From assembly GCA_025453595.1 (NCBI GenBank), contig JALOQB010000020.1, positions 1 through 34,594 of the forward strand: a stretch of DNA of 34,594 nucleotides. The letters are read 5' to 3'. Source of the DNA: Polyangiaceae bacterium (GTDB lineage Bacteria; Myxococcota_A; Polyangia; Polyangiales; Polyangiaceae). Below, in pieces: positions 15,705 through 24,038 of this stretch. The notes beneath the pieces are model-generated. The model was given only the letters and a program-made list of their open reading frames with translations. It was not told the DNA's origin and searched no databases. Every line of letters starts with the position of its first letter. Within the stretch, counting starts at the first letter, position 1. Made by a program: the position numbers and the translations under genes.

Positions 15705-16886
15705 ATGGATCCCGCAGGAAATGACGTTGTGGCGACGCTCCACTGGCTCGCGGGCCTCGCGCCCACGAGGCTCACCGGCACCCCCGACGAGGAGCGGGTG
15801 CAGAAGGCCATCGCCGGGCGCCTGGAGCGCCGGGGGTACCAGGTAAGCTGGCACCCCTTCGCTTTCCCGCCGCACATCTACGGCTCCCTGGCCCTTCACT
15901 TTGGCCTGGCGCTGCTGCTGGCGGGGCTCGCCGGTGCCTGGCCGCTGGCCGCCGGCGTCGGGCACCTGATCGTCGCCTTCAGCTTCTTCTCCGAGGCGGT
16001 GCTGCGGCGCCACGTGCTCCGGGGGCTCTGGCCCGAGGTGCAGAGCCGCAACCTGCTGGCCACGCTCCCCGCGGAGGGGGCCCCGCGGCGCCGGATCGTG
16101 CTGCTGGCCCACGTCGATTCGGCCTTCACCGGCCTGATGTTCCACCCGCCCATCCTGAAGGCCATCGCCAAGCCGCCCCCCTCGTTCTTGCCCTTCCTCA
16201 AGAAGCAGCTGCTGCTGCCCCTGGTCTGCGTGCTGCTGCTGGCCGCGATCGAGCTGCTCCAGACCGGGGCGCCCGTCTGGCTTCGCGTCGCGCTCTGCAT
16301 CCCGGTGGCCCTCGTGTTCCTGCTCAACGCCGAGGTGGTGCTGCGCAACCAGGTCGTCCCGGGGGCCGCGGACAACCTCTCGGGCTGCGCCGCGCAGATC
16401 GTCCTTGCGGAGGCGTGGGCCGACGAGGCGCCGGGGGACGTCGAGGTGGTCTTTGCCTTCACCGGCGCCGAGGAGGCCGGCACCGGGGGCGCCGCGCACC
16501 TGGCTCGCACCATGGGCTGGGACCCGAAGATCACCGAGGTCCTCGTGCTCGATACGCTCTCCAACGGCGAGCTCTTCGTCCTGGAAGAGGGGGAGCTGTT
16601 CCGGGTCCCGATCCCGCCCTCGCTCTTCCAGGAGGCCCGCCTGGCGGCGCTGGACGTGGGGCTCCCCCCGCCGGAGCCCTACGCGGTCCCCGCTGGCGCG
16701 ACGGACGCGCTCCCGTTCCTGGTCGAGGGGTACCGGGCCATGGCGCTCACCTGCCTGGACCGGGAGCAGCACGCCCCCCGCAACTACCACCACCCGCTCG
16801 ACACCGCGGACCGGGTCGATCCCGACCAGCTCCGCGCCTCGACGCGCCTCGCCGCCCAGCTGCTCCGTCGCCTGGGACGCCCCTGA
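15705..16886 (+). CDS. Membrane-embedded M28-family zinc aminopeptidase
   Basis: 393 residues from ATG 15705; a GTG at 15657 would add 16 residues. The M28 zinc ligands can be traced: AHVDS (His136, Asp138), GAADNLSG (Asp223), TGAEEAG (Glu256, Glu257), LDTLSNG (Asp283) and YHHPLDT (His362 or His363). The protein has hydrophobic segments near residues 60-80 and 84-100, and again at 168-186 and 192-210. The last two interrupt the catalytic domain between the first and second zinc-ligand motifs. It should therefore be a membrane peptidase with an active site at one face of the inner membrane. The substrate is not predictable. A stem-loop follows the stop codon. The family call is firm and the topology is read by eye. 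Confidence 0.82.
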   Translation: MDPAGNDVVATLHWLAGLAPTRLTGTPDEERVQKAIAGRLERRGYQVSWHPFAFPPHIYGSLALHFGLALLLAGLAGAWPLAAGVGHLIVAFSFFSEAVLRRHVLRGLWPEVQSRNLLATLPAEGAPRRRIVLLAHVDSAFTGLMFHPPILKAIAKPPPSFLPFLKKQLLLPLVCVLLLAAIELLQTGAPVWLRVALCIPVALVFLLNAEVVLRNQVVPGAADNLSGCAAQIVLAEAWADEAPGDVEVVFAFTGAEEAGTGGAAHLARTMGWDPKITEVLVLDTLSNGELFVLEEGELFRVPIPPSLFQEARLAALDVGLPPPEPYAVPAGATDALPFLVEGYRAMALTCLDREQHAPRNYHHPLDTADRVDPDQLRASTRLAAQLLRRLGRP

Positions 16887-16906
16887 GTCCCCCGCGGTGC
16901 TCGCGG

Positions 16907-16940
16907 CTCATTCCGGGATCTGGCCGCGTCCCGGAGTGAG
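16907..16940 (+). terminator. Stem-loop after the M28 peptidase gene
   Basis: CTCATTCCGGGA (16907-16918) can pair with TCCCGGAGTGAG (16929-16940) over 12 positions including one G-U pair, with a 10-base loop. It begins 20 bases past the stop. It lacks a T-run, so it may be a weak terminator, an mRNA stabiliser or an operator. Its right arm recurs near 19811. Confidence 0.45.
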
Positions 16941-16941
16941 A
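16926..16941 (+). repeat. 16-base direct repeat, copy 1
   Basis: GCGTCCCGGAGTGAGA is present here, 67 bases before the first GT-C-like gene, and again exactly at 19811-19826. In this copy it is the right arm of a hairpin. Confidence 0.6.
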
Positions 16942-17008
16942 TGCACGAACGATCCAGGGGGAAGACCGCAGGGGGGCGAGGGCAGGGGAGGTTGGCCTGC
17001 TTCCTTGC

Positions 17009-18592
17009 ATGCTCCCGCCCCCTCGCCGTGGGTTCCTGCTCCCCGCGCTCCTCGCGCTCCTCCTGTCCTCCGTCGCCCTGCTGGCGGCCTGCGTGGCGCG
17101 CACCGAGGGGCAGCTCATCTTCCCCGTCGATGACTCCTACATCCACCTGGCGATGGCCCGGAACCTGGCCCGCGGCGACGGCTTCGGCATCGTCCCTGGT
17201 GAGCTGGCGACCGCCTCCTCCAGCCCCCTCTGGACCGCGCTCCTGGCGGCCCTGGCGCTCCTGGTCGGCGAGCGGGGCCTCCCCTGGGGGGCCGTGCTCC
17301 TCGCGTTCCTCTCTGCCGCGGGCTTTTTGCTGGCCTCGGCCCGGCTCCTGGAGGCCTCGCCCCTCCTGGAAAAACGCCCCGTCGCATGGGGGGTCTCTTT
17401 TGCCCTATCCCTGCTGATCCCGCTGCCGGGGCTGGTGCTGCTGGGGATGGAGCATGCGCTGCACCTGGCGCTGAGCGCGGCGCTGCTGGTGGCGCTGCGG
17501 GAGGCGCAGGAGGGCCGGGGGCTGCCCCGGTGGTCGCTGGGGGTGGCGGCGGCGCTGCCCCTGGTGAGGCCGGAGGGGGCAGTGTTCGTGGGGTTGACGG
17601 GGCTGGCGCTGCTGCACGGAGGGCAGGTGCGAGGCTTCCTGGCGCTGGGGCTGGCGAGCGGCGTTCCGTTTGCGCTGGCGGCGCTGGTGCAGCGGTGGGC
17701 GACGGGGTTTTACCTGCCGGCCTCGGTGGTGGCGAAGACGGCGCTGCGGGCCGGGGAGAGCGGCGGGGTGCTGGCGCTGAAGGGGGCGGTGCAGCGCGCC
17801 TCGTCGGCGCTGGGGGAGGACGCGGCGCTGCTGCTGCTGCTGGTCGGGGTCGGGGCGCTGGCCGCGTGGAGGGCAGGGCAGGGCCGGCTGGCGCGCTGGG
17901 AAGGGTCCCTGGCGGCGATTTTCCTGGCGCAGACCGTCGCCCACGGGGCCCTCTCGTCGATGGGCTGGTTCGAGCGCTACCAGGCGTACCTGGTCGGCCT
18001 CGGCCTGGTGACGCTCGGGGCGCTGGCGCCGCCGCTGGAGCCCCCGCGAGGGGTGCGCCAGCGGGCGCAGGTGGCGGCGCTGGCGGCGCTGGCGCTGCTC
18101 TGCTTCCACCGGAAGGCGTCGACGCTGGTGCGAGCCCCGGGGGCCTGCCGCAACGTGTACGAGCAGCAGTTCGCCATGGGGAGGCTGGCGCGGGCGCTGC
18201 CCGGGTCCGAACCGCTGGTGGTGAACGACATCGGCGCGGTGGCCTTTCTCAGGCCGGGACCGACGGTGGATCTGGCCGGCCTGGGGGACATGGATGTGCT
18301 GCGACGCAAGCTGCGCGGGGGCTTCCAGCGAGAGCAGATCCTGGGGCTGCTGGCGGAGCGGGGGGCGCGTTACCTGATGGTGTACGAGGACTGGTTCCCG
18401 GAGCTGCTGCAGCCGGCAGATCCGCGGGTGCAGCGGGTCGCCACCTGGCGCCTCTCGGGGCCCAAGGTGACCGTGGCCCGGGAGGAGGTGGCCTTCTACG
18501 CCATCGGCCCGGAGGCCGCCCGGGAGCTGGACGCGGCGCTGCGCGCCTTCGAGCCGAGCCTGCCCGCCGGGGTGCGGGTGCTGCGCCCCTGA
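17009..18592 (+). CDS. Multi-pass GT-C-like membrane glycosyltransferase (DDSYIHLA type)
   Basis: 527 residues with roughly ten hydrophobic segments. The first extracytoplasmic loop carries DDSYIHLAMARNLARGDG followed by ASSSPLW, the pattern of a GT-C-fold group related to mannosyl/arabinosyl transferases, where the acidic pair is thought to bind the lipid-phosphate sugar donor. A C-terminal soluble domain (residues about 385-527) contains NDIGAVAFL and VDLAGLGDMDVL, a recurring tail of this family. It likely transfers a sugar from a polyprenyl-phosphate donor on the periplasmic side. It is followed after 32 bases by another GT-C-like gene and appears to head the polysaccharide locus. The start is uncertain: no Shine-Dalgarno sequence sits at proper distance from 17009. 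Confidence 0.75.
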   Translation: MLPPPRRGFLLPALLALLLSSVALLAACVARTEGQLIFPVDDSYIHLAMARNLARGDGFGIVPGELATASSSPLWTALLAALALLVGERGLPWGAVLLAFLSAAGFLLASARLLEASPLLEKRPVAWGVSFALSLLIPLPGLVLLGMEHALHLALSAALLVALREAQEGRGLPRWSLGVAAALPLVRPEGAVFVGLTGLALLHGGQVRGFLALGLASGVPFALAALVQRWATGFYLPASVVAKTALRAGESGGVLALKGAVQRASSALGEDAALLLLLVGVGALAAWRAGQGRLARWEGSLAAIFLAQTVAHGALSSMGWFERYQAYLVGLGLVTLGALAPPLEPPRGVRQRAQVAALAALALLCFHRKASTLVRAPGACRNVYEQQFAMGRLARALPGSEPLVVNDIGAVAFLRPGPTVDLAGLGDMDVLRRKLRGGFQREQILGLLAERGARYLMVYEDWFPELLQPADPRVQRVATWRLSGPKVTVAREEVAFYAIGPEAARELDAALRAFEPSLPAGVRVLRP

Positions 18593-18624
18593 ACGCGGCG
18601 CTTTCCTTGCACGGAGGAGGGAGC

Positions 18625-19824
18625 ATGCGAACCGAGCGGATCCTGCTGCTGTTGACGGCGCTGGCGGCGCTGGCGCTGGGCTGGCGCCTGCTGCCGGGGC
18701 GCGCCACCTGGTCCGCGGACGAGGGGGACCTGGTGCGGCTGGCCTGCGCCATGGCCACCGACGCTCGCGCCTGGCTTCGCCCCGATTACCACCCGGCCCC
18801 CGGGGCCTTCCTGCGCCTGGGGGATGGCCTGGTCGCGCCGCCGCTGGCCAGCGCCCTGATCGCGCTCCCGGCGCTGCTCGGGTGGGCCAGCCCCGGCGCC
18901 TGGCCGTTGATCCCTGCCTCCCTGCTGCTGGTCAGTATCGCCGCCCTGGCCCGCGCGCTCCGCCCGGCGTCGAGCCCCTGGCTGGCGCTCGCCGCGGCGA
19001 CGCTGGTGGCGCCCCTGGCGCCCCGGTTTGCCATCGACCTGCTGACCCTGGAGGCCGAGATCCCCCTGGCCGCCTTCTCCTGCCTCGCGCTGGCGCTGGT
19101 GCTCCGCCCCCGGGACGCCCTGGCCTGCCCGGCGGCGGCCGGCGCCCTGGTGGGGCTCGCCTTCCTGGCCAAGCTCTGGCTCGCAGGCCCCGTCGTCCTG
19201 GCCGTCGCCGGGGCCCTGCTCGCCTCCCGCCCTCGCCCCCGGCTCCTGCTGGCCTTTGCCCTCGCGGCCCTGGCCACCGGAGCGGCCCACCTGCTGCTCG
19301 TCGCGCTGCTGGACCCAACCTCCCTGGAGCGCTGGCTCCGGGAGGTGTACCTCGCCCCGTTCCTGGCCTCCGGCGGCATCGCCTCGACCAAGTGGCAGGG
19401 GGTGTCTTCTCACCCGGAGTGGTCCCATGGTTTCTGGTACTACCCGCCGGCGATCGCCCGGGAGCTGGGGCTGGCGCTCCCGCTGGCCCTGCTGGGCGCT
19501 TACCGATCGGTAAGGGGACCGGAGGCGAGGCCGTTGCATGGGGCGTTGCTCGGGATGACGCTGGGGGTGGCGGTGCTGAGCGTCCCGGCGATCAAGGAGC
19601 CGCTCTACGTGCTACCTGCCATCGCCCTGGGGGCCGCGCTGGCCGCGCGGGGGCTGGTGGACCTGGCGACCTCGCCGGGCCTCCGGGGCCGGCGCGTCGC
19701 GGTGCTGGCGGCGGCGGTGGCGCTGGCGGTGGCGCCGCTGCACCGGAGGCCGTCCGGGCCCGCCGGGGCGGTCACCTCGTGCAAGGCGGTGCTGGAGGGG
19801 CCGGTGGCGCGCGTCCCGGAGTGA
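18625..19824 (+). CDS. Multi-pass ArnT/PMT-like GT-C membrane protein
   Basis: 399 residues from ATG 18625, preceded by GGAGGAGG. Most of the protein is hydrophobic helices. The first loop has WSADEGDLVRLA and later APPLASALIALPALLG, matching the DE and PPL landmarks of the ArnT/PMT glycosyltransferase superfamily, where the acidic residue contacts the donor. A long loop (DPTSLERWLREVYLAPFLASGGIAS) separates the two membrane halves. The family usually has 450-550 residues, so this member is short and lacks the large periplasmic C-terminal domain. Position between the other GT-C gene and the Wzz-like gene suggests a role in building or modifying the same glycan. Specific substrate unknown. Confidence 0.7.
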   Translation: MRTERILLLLTALAALALGWRLLPGRATWSADEGDLVRLACAMATDARAWLRPDYHPAPGAFLRLGDGLVAPPLASALIALPALLGWASPGAWPLIPASLLLVSIAALARALRPASSPWLALAAATLVAPLAPRFAIDLLTLEAEIPLAAFSCLALALVLRPRDALACPAAAGALVGLAFLAKLWLAGPVVLAVAGALLASRPRPRLLLAFALAALATGAAHLLLVALLDPTSLERWLREVYLAPFLASGGIASTKWQGVSSHPEWSHGFWYYPPAIARELGLALPLALLGAYRSVRGPEARPLHGALLGMTLGVAVLSVPAIKEPLYVLPAIALGAALAARGLVDLATSPGLRGRRVAVLAAAVALAVAPLHRRPSGPAGAVTSCKAVLEGPVARVPE

Positions 19825-19826
19825 GA
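19811..19826 (+). repeat. 16-base direct repeat, copy 2
   Basis: Exact second copy of the repeat at 16926-16941. Here it covers the last codons (RVPE stop) of the ArnT-like gene and lies 62 bases before the Wzz-like gene. Confidence 0.6.
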
Positions 19827-19888
19827 CATCACCGGGGCAGGGCAGGGGAAATCTCGATTGGAGAAGAACTTGCTGGAGCGAGGGGAGC

Positions 19889-21862
19889 ATGTTCCGCGAC
19901 GACGCGACGCCGCAGGGGGCGACCCCGACCGAGCCCTCTCCGATGGCCGCCAAGAGCCTGGGGCTCCCGGTGGAGCCTCGGCGCCTGCTGTGGGCGATCT
20001 GGGGCTTCCGGCGGTGGGGAGCGATCGCCGTGGTGGTCACGGGGTTGATCGGCGCGGCGGTGGGGAAATTTGCGGTCCCCAAGTCGTACCTGTCGAGCGC
20101 CACGCTGCTGTGGCAGCCGGCGACCTCGGCCCGGTCGGACGAGGTGCGCGAGGTGGCGACGCTGGCGCAGAGCGTGAAGGTGCCAGCGAACCTGCTCCGG
20201 GTGCGGGAGCGGCTGAAGCTGAGCAACAGCATCGAGCAGCTTGCCCGTGGCGTCGAGGTGTCCCTGGGGGAGAACTCGCACCTGATGCTGATCAGCGCCC
20301 GCTCCTCGTCGCGCCAGGAGGCGGCGGACCTGGCGCAGGCGGTGGTGGAGGTGTTCCTGGACGCGCAGCGGGAGCAGGCCCAGTCCAAGCTCCAGGAGAC
20401 GGTGAACGCGCTCCAGCAATCGCTGAAGCAGGCGCAGCAGGAGGCGACCCAGGCCCGCGGGCGCTACGACGCGTTCCGATCCGAGCACCGGGTGGATGAC
20501 TTCTCCGCGGACGTGCAGGCCGCGATCACCGAGGCCGCGCGGCTCCGGGTCTCGGCGGGGGATGTCTCCGTCGAGCTGCGAGGGCTGGAGGCGCGGCTGC
20601 AGGCGCTCAAGGGGGCCCGGTCGAATTTCTCCGAGCGTGTCGTCCTCTCGCGCAACGAGCAGAACGAGGATCAGGCGAGGCTGGGGCGACTGGAGAGCGA
20701 GCTGGCGGGGCTCCGCGCCAGGTTCACGGACGACCACCCCCGGGTGAAATCCGCGAGCGCCGAGGTGGACGCGCTGCGAGGGCGCGTCGAGGACGCTACC
20801 CCCACGGTGGTGGGCCAGGTGGTCGGCCGCAACCCGGTGCGGGACGCGCTGGTCATGCAGGTCGAAGAATCCACCGCGCTCCGCAAGGCCATGGCCGAGC
20901 GGGCCCGCGCCCTCGCCGATCTGCGGCAGGCCGCCGAGCAGCGGGCCAGCCTGCTGACCCAGGTGCAGGGCGAGGCGGCGAGGTTGCTGGCGGAGGTCCA
21001 GGCCAACGAGGCCCACGTGGCCCTGCTGCTCAAGCAGATCGCCATGGCCGAGGACGACGTACGAGGCGCCACCTCCGGCTTCCAGGTGCTCTCGAAGCCC
21101 CTGCCTCCGGAGCGCTCCGAGAAGGGTTTTGGTCGCATCGTCGCCGTGGCTTTCCCCGGGGTGGCGCTGGTCCTCTCGATCCTGATCGCGCTGGTGCGGG
21201 AGCTGCGCACCGGCTGCGTCCGGGCTGCCTCCGAGGTGGCCTACTGGCTCAAGGCCCCGGTGATCTGGGCCAGCTCCTGGCCCGGCGCCGGGGCCCCCGC
21301 GGTCCTCGCCCGGGAGCTGGCCGATCACCTGGAGAACCGGGGGGCCGTGGTGGGAGTGCTCGGCATGGGGGGGGCCCCCTCCCAGGAGGTGGTCGCGCTC
21401 CTGTCTCAACGACTCGCGTCTCGATCCTGTCCTGTCTCGATCTGGGATGCCCGCGAGGAAGAGGTGGTCGGGCCCGATGCGCTCCCGGAGGCCTGCGAGG
21501 ATCCGCGCATCGGCCGGAAGCTCCGGGCCAAGGCCGCCCGCGGCAACCTCGTTCTCGTCGTGGGACTCGAGGACGCCGAGATCGAGCAGCTCCGCGCCCT
21601 CAGCCGCTGGATGGACGGGCTGCTCGTGGTGATCACCAGCGGAAAGGTGCGCCTCCTCGATCTGCGCTCGCTGCCGGACTCGCTCCCCAGGCTCCAGGGG
21701 AAGATGGGCGCGGTCGTCGTCGCACAGCCCGACGAGCTGGGGGGGCGCGAGGTCCGCGGCCCCGAATGGCTCCCGCCGCCGGCCCCGGCACGCCTGTTGC
21801 AGCGGAAGCTGGAGCGAAAGGGCCCGCGCAGGCGCGCCCTTCTTCGAGGAGCAAACCCATGA
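19889..21862 (+). CDS. Wzz/PCP-2-type chain-length protein with degenerate BY-kinase domain
   Basis: 657 residues. The first membrane segment is at about residues 43-60 and the second at 416-436, bounding a long periplasmic region rich in coiled coil (about 160-390). A Pro-rich KPLPPERSE precedes the second membrane segment, as in Wzz-type polysaccharide co-polymerases. The C-terminal cytoplasmic part resembles a bacterial tyrosine kinase fold, but where a Walker A GxxxxGKT should lie it reads VVGVLGMGGAPSQ (about 488-499), and no Tyr-rich tail exists. It probably controls glycan length without phosphotransfer, or contacts a separate partner. GAGGGGAG lies immediately before ATG. Its stop overlaps the next gene start (ATGA). 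Confidence 0.82.
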   Translation: MFRDDATPQGATPTEPSPMAAKSLGLPVEPRRLLWAIWGFRRWGAIAVVVTGLIGAAVGKFAVPKSYLSSATLLWQPATSARSDEVREVATLAQSVKVPANLLRVRERLKLSNSIEQLARGVEVSLGENSHLMLISARSSSRQEAADLAQAVVEVFLDAQREQAQSKLQETVNALQQSLKQAQQEATQARGRYDAFRSEHRVDDFSADVQAAITEAARLRVSAGDVSVELRGLEARLQALKGARSNFSERVVLSRNEQNEDQARLGRLESELAGLRARFTDDHPRVKSASAEVDALRGRVEDATPTVVGQVVGRNPVRDALVMQVEESTALRKAMAERARALADLRQAAEQRASLLTQVQGEAARLLAEVQANEAHVALLLKQIAMAEDDVRGATSGFQVLSKPLPPERSEKGFGRIVAVAFPGVALVLSILIALVRELRTGCVRAASEVAYWLKAPVIWASSWPGAGAPAVLARELADHLENRGAVVGVLGMGGAPSQEVVALLSQRLASRSCPVSIWDAREEEVVGPDALPEACEDPRIGRKLRAKAARGNLVLVVGLEDAEIEQLRALSRWMDGLLVVITSGKVRLLDLRSLPDSLPRLQGKMGAVVVAQPDELGGREVRGPEWLPPPAPARLLQRKLERKGPRRRALLRGANP

Positions 21863-22548
21863 GCGACCCCCAGGATCTTCGCCTCGCCACCTACCCGGTT
21901 CACCAGGTGCCTCGCCGTCGCTTCTCCCGCCTCGTCCGCGCCGCGGGCCCCGCCGCCCGCCGCGCCCTCGACGTGGTGGCCTCGGGCCTCGGCCTGCTGC
22001 TGCTCTCCCCGCTGCTGCTCTTCGTGGCCTTCGCCATCAAGATCACCAGCCGCGGCCCCGTGCTCTTCTACCAGAACCGGGTGGGCCGCGCCGGCCGCGA
22101 GTTCCCCATGTGGAAGTTCCGGACAATGCTCCACGGCGCCGAGGCCCAGGCGGCGGCGCTGGCCGCCGCGCAGGGCAAGGATTTCGGGGGGGTGCGCTTC
22201 AAGATGAAGGTGGACCCGCGGGTGACCCGGGTGGGCCGGGTGCTGCGCAAGCTGAGCATCGACGAGCTGCCCCAGCTCTGGAACGTGCTGCGAGGCGACA
22301 TGACGCTGGTGGGCCCCCGCCCGGCGCTCCCCCGGGAGGTGAAGCTCTATGATCCCCGGGCGCTGCGCCGCCTGGAGGTGACCCCGGGGCTGACGTGCCT
22401 GTGGCAGATCAGCGGCCGCAGCGACCTGTCCTTCGAGCAGCAGGTCGAGCTGGATATCCAGTACATCGACCAGTCCAAGCCGGTGGACGACCTGAAGATC
22501 CTGGCGCGCACGGTGCCCGCGGTGATCAGCGGCCGCGGCGCCTACTGA
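21859..22548 (+). CDS. Polyprenyl-phosphate sugar-1-phosphate transferase (initiating transferase)
   Basis: 229 residues, the short form consisting of one membrane anchor (residues about 37-60) plus the catalytic domain. Hallmarks are MWKFRTM, SIDELPQLWNVLRGDMTLVGPRP and PGLTCLWQISGR, followed by DIQYID. Enzymes of this family transfer a sugar-1-phosphate from a UDP-sugar to undecaprenyl phosphate at the inner membrane, starting the repeat unit of an exopolysaccharide or O-antigen. Members of the long form carry extra N-terminal helices; these are missing here, as in WbaP-C-terminal or PglC-like proteins. The start overlaps the Wzz-like stop by 4 bases and the next gene begins 15 bases downstream with an AGGAGG ribosome site. 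The family is certain; the sugar is not. Confidence 0.92.
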   Translation: MSDPQDLRLATYPVHQVPRRRFSRLVRAAGPAARRALDVVASGLGLLLLSPLLLFVAFAIKITSRGPVLFYQNRVGRAGREFPMWKFRTMLHGAEAQAAALAAAQGKDFGGVRFKMKVDPRVTRVGRVLRKLSIDELPQLWNVLRGDMTLVGPRPALPREVKLYDPRALRRLEVTPGLTCLWQISGRSDLSFEQQVELDIQYIDQSKPVDDLKILARTVPAVISGRGAY

Positions 22549-22563
22549 GCAGGAGGATTCCCC

Positions 22564-23484
22564 ATGGATGCCTTGATCTCCCTCGCCGCGGGTACACCCC
22601 GGGCGGCGCTCTTCGATGTGGCCGGCAAGCCCCTGGTGCTGCGCCAGCTCCAGTGGCTCCGGGCCATCGGCTGCGAGCGCATCGTGATCGAGCTGCCCCC
22701 CGGCGACCTGGCCCCGGAGCTGCTCCGCCGTGTCGACCAGGAGCCCCTCGGGGTCGGCGTGTCCTGGGTCGATTGCTCCGGGATGTCCGGGGTCGACCTG
22801 GCCCGCCGCGAGGGCCTCGCTGGCCGCGTCATCATCCTCGCCGGCGATACCCTCGGCGACGGCGACCTGGTGCGCCTGTTCACCGCGGCGGAGGCGGGCG
22901 ACGTCGAGGTCACCCTCGAACCCCCCGCGGTGCTCCGCGGCTCCATCGAGGGCGGCACGGTGCACCTCCACAACCCGGGCGAGCAGGGCAGCCAGCGGGT
23001 CCAGGGGCCTGGCTGGGGCGTGCGCATCCAGGACGAGGACGAGGCCTTTCGCCTCAGCCTCGCGGTCCTTGACGGCCAGCTCCCCAGGACGTCCAAGACC
23101 GGCTGGCAGGTCCAGGTCCACGCCACCAAGGTCAACTCCGGCGTCTGGGTGGCCCAGGGGGCCGAGGTCCACGACACCGCCAACCTCGTCCGCCCTGTCT
23201 TCATCGGCGCCAACGCCGTCGTCGGCCGCGACGCCGTCGTGGGCCCCGGCGTCATGCTCGGCGACGGCGGCCAGGTCAGCTCCCTCGCCAAGGTCAAGAC
23301 CTCCAAGGTCGAGTCCAGGGCTGTTGTCCCTCGTTCTATCGAGATCACCGCCGCCCACGTCGTCCCCCTCTTCTCCCGGCCCCCGGGCCCCCGCGGCGCT
23401 CACCGTCGCTGGCGCTGGCCCCTCGCTGCCGCCCTCGTCGTCCTCCTCGCCGTCGCCACCCTCGCCGCAAGGGGGTCGCTATGA
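22564..23484 (+). CDS. Membrane-anchored nucleotidyltransferase-like/left-handed beta-helix protein
   Basis: 306 residues. The N-terminal part follows the sugar-nucleotide transferase plan, with AGTPRAALFDVAGKPLVLRQL and then GCERIVIELP and VIILAGDTLGDGD, but the catalytic GxGTRLxP loop is missing and replaced by TPRAAL. A hexapeptide left-handed beta-helix region follows (residues about 190-245: VWVAQGAEVHDTANL, VFIGANAVVGRDAVVGPGV), and the C-terminus is a single membrane helix (about 284-302) preceded by basic residues. It may be an inactive scaffold or regulator holding an acyltransferase or sugar enzyme at the membrane, rather than a working pyrophosphorylase (inference). ATG at 22564 follows an AGGAGG. 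The stop overlaps the acetyltransferase gene start by 4 bases. Confidence 0.68.
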   Translation: MDALISLAAGTPRAALFDVAGKPLVLRQLQWLRAIGCERIVIELPPGDLAPELLRRVDQEPLGVGVSWVDCSGMSGVDLARREGLAGRVIILAGDTLGDGDLVRLFTAAEAGDVEVTLEPPAVLRGSIEGGTVHLHNPGEQGSQRVQGPGWGVRIQDEDEAFRLSLAVLDGQLPRTSKTGWQVQVHATKVNSGVWVAQGAEVHDTANLVRPVFIGANAVVGRDAVVGPGVMLGDGGQVSSLAKVKTSKVESRAVVPRSIEITAAHVVPLFSRPPGPRGAHRRWRWPLAAALVVLLAVATLAARGSL

Positions 23485-24038
23485 ACCCCCTTGCGCTCCT
23501 CGATGCGGCGCGGGCCCTCGCCGCCGATGGACGGCTTGTGGCCGACGTCCACGCGCGGCGCGGCGTGCGCCGGCCGGCGCTGGCGGCGCTGGCCGATCCC
23601 TCCTTCTGGGCCCTGTCGTTGCTGCGGGGTTCTGCCGGGCTCCGGCGGGCCTTTGGCTCCTCTTTTGGCCTGTCGACCGCGCTGCGGGTGGGGTTCCACA
23701 TCGACGTCTGGACCGACGAGATCGGCCCGGGGCTGCGCCTGCCGCACCCGTTCTGCATCGTGATCGGCGAGGGCGTCTCGGTGGGCGCGGGCTGCACGCT
23801 GCTGCACAACGTGACCATCCAGCGAGGGCAGGGGACCACGGTGGCGGACGGCGCCGTGCTCAACACCGGCGTCACGGTGCTGGCCGGGGCCTCGATCGGG
23901 GTCGACGCCGTGGTGGGGGCCAACAGCGTGGTGCGGGGCGCCATCCCCGCGGGCTGCGTGGCGGTCGGCGCCCCGGCCCGGGTGGTGCGTGGGCCCTCGG
24001 AGCCCGGGCAAGGAGCCTCGTCATGCGCGTCGCCCTGA
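23481..24038 (+). CDS. CysE-like hexapeptide acetyltransferase
   Basis: 185 residues with a C-terminal left-handed beta-helix: HPFCIVIGEGVSVGAGCTLLHNVTI, GAVLNTGVTVLAGASIGVDAVVGANSVV and the terminal VGAPARVV. The His in LPHPF and the arrangement match the serine acetyltransferase-like group commonly found in capsule and O-antigen loci, where the acceptor is a sugar rather than serine. The N-terminal helical part is short, which argues against true cysteine biosynthesis. Translational coupling to both neighbours (4-base overlap upstream, 16-base overlap downstream) makes a role in acetylating the glycan or its precursor likely. The donor would be acetyl-CoA. Confidence 0.82.
   Translation: MNPLALLDAARALAADGRLVADVHARRGVRRPALAALADPSFWALSLLRGSAGLRRAFGSSFGLSTALRVGFHIDVWTDEIGPGLRLPHPFCIVIGEGVSVGAGCTLLHNVTIQRGQGTTVADGAVLNTGVTVLAGASIGVDAVVGANSVVRGAIPAGCVAVGAPARVVRGPSEPGQGASSCASP

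Noticed and set aside
15606..16793. 395-codon minus-strand frame opposite the M28 peptidase
   Set aside because: All M28 zinc ligands are read on the plus strand; the minus frame is rich in Gln, Gly and Arg with no motif.
16990..17008. Sigma-54-like promoter (TTGGCC...TTGCAT) before the first GT-C gene
   Set aside because: Spacing between GG and GC is 11 instead of 10 bases and the element touches the start codon, leaving no room for a transcript leader.
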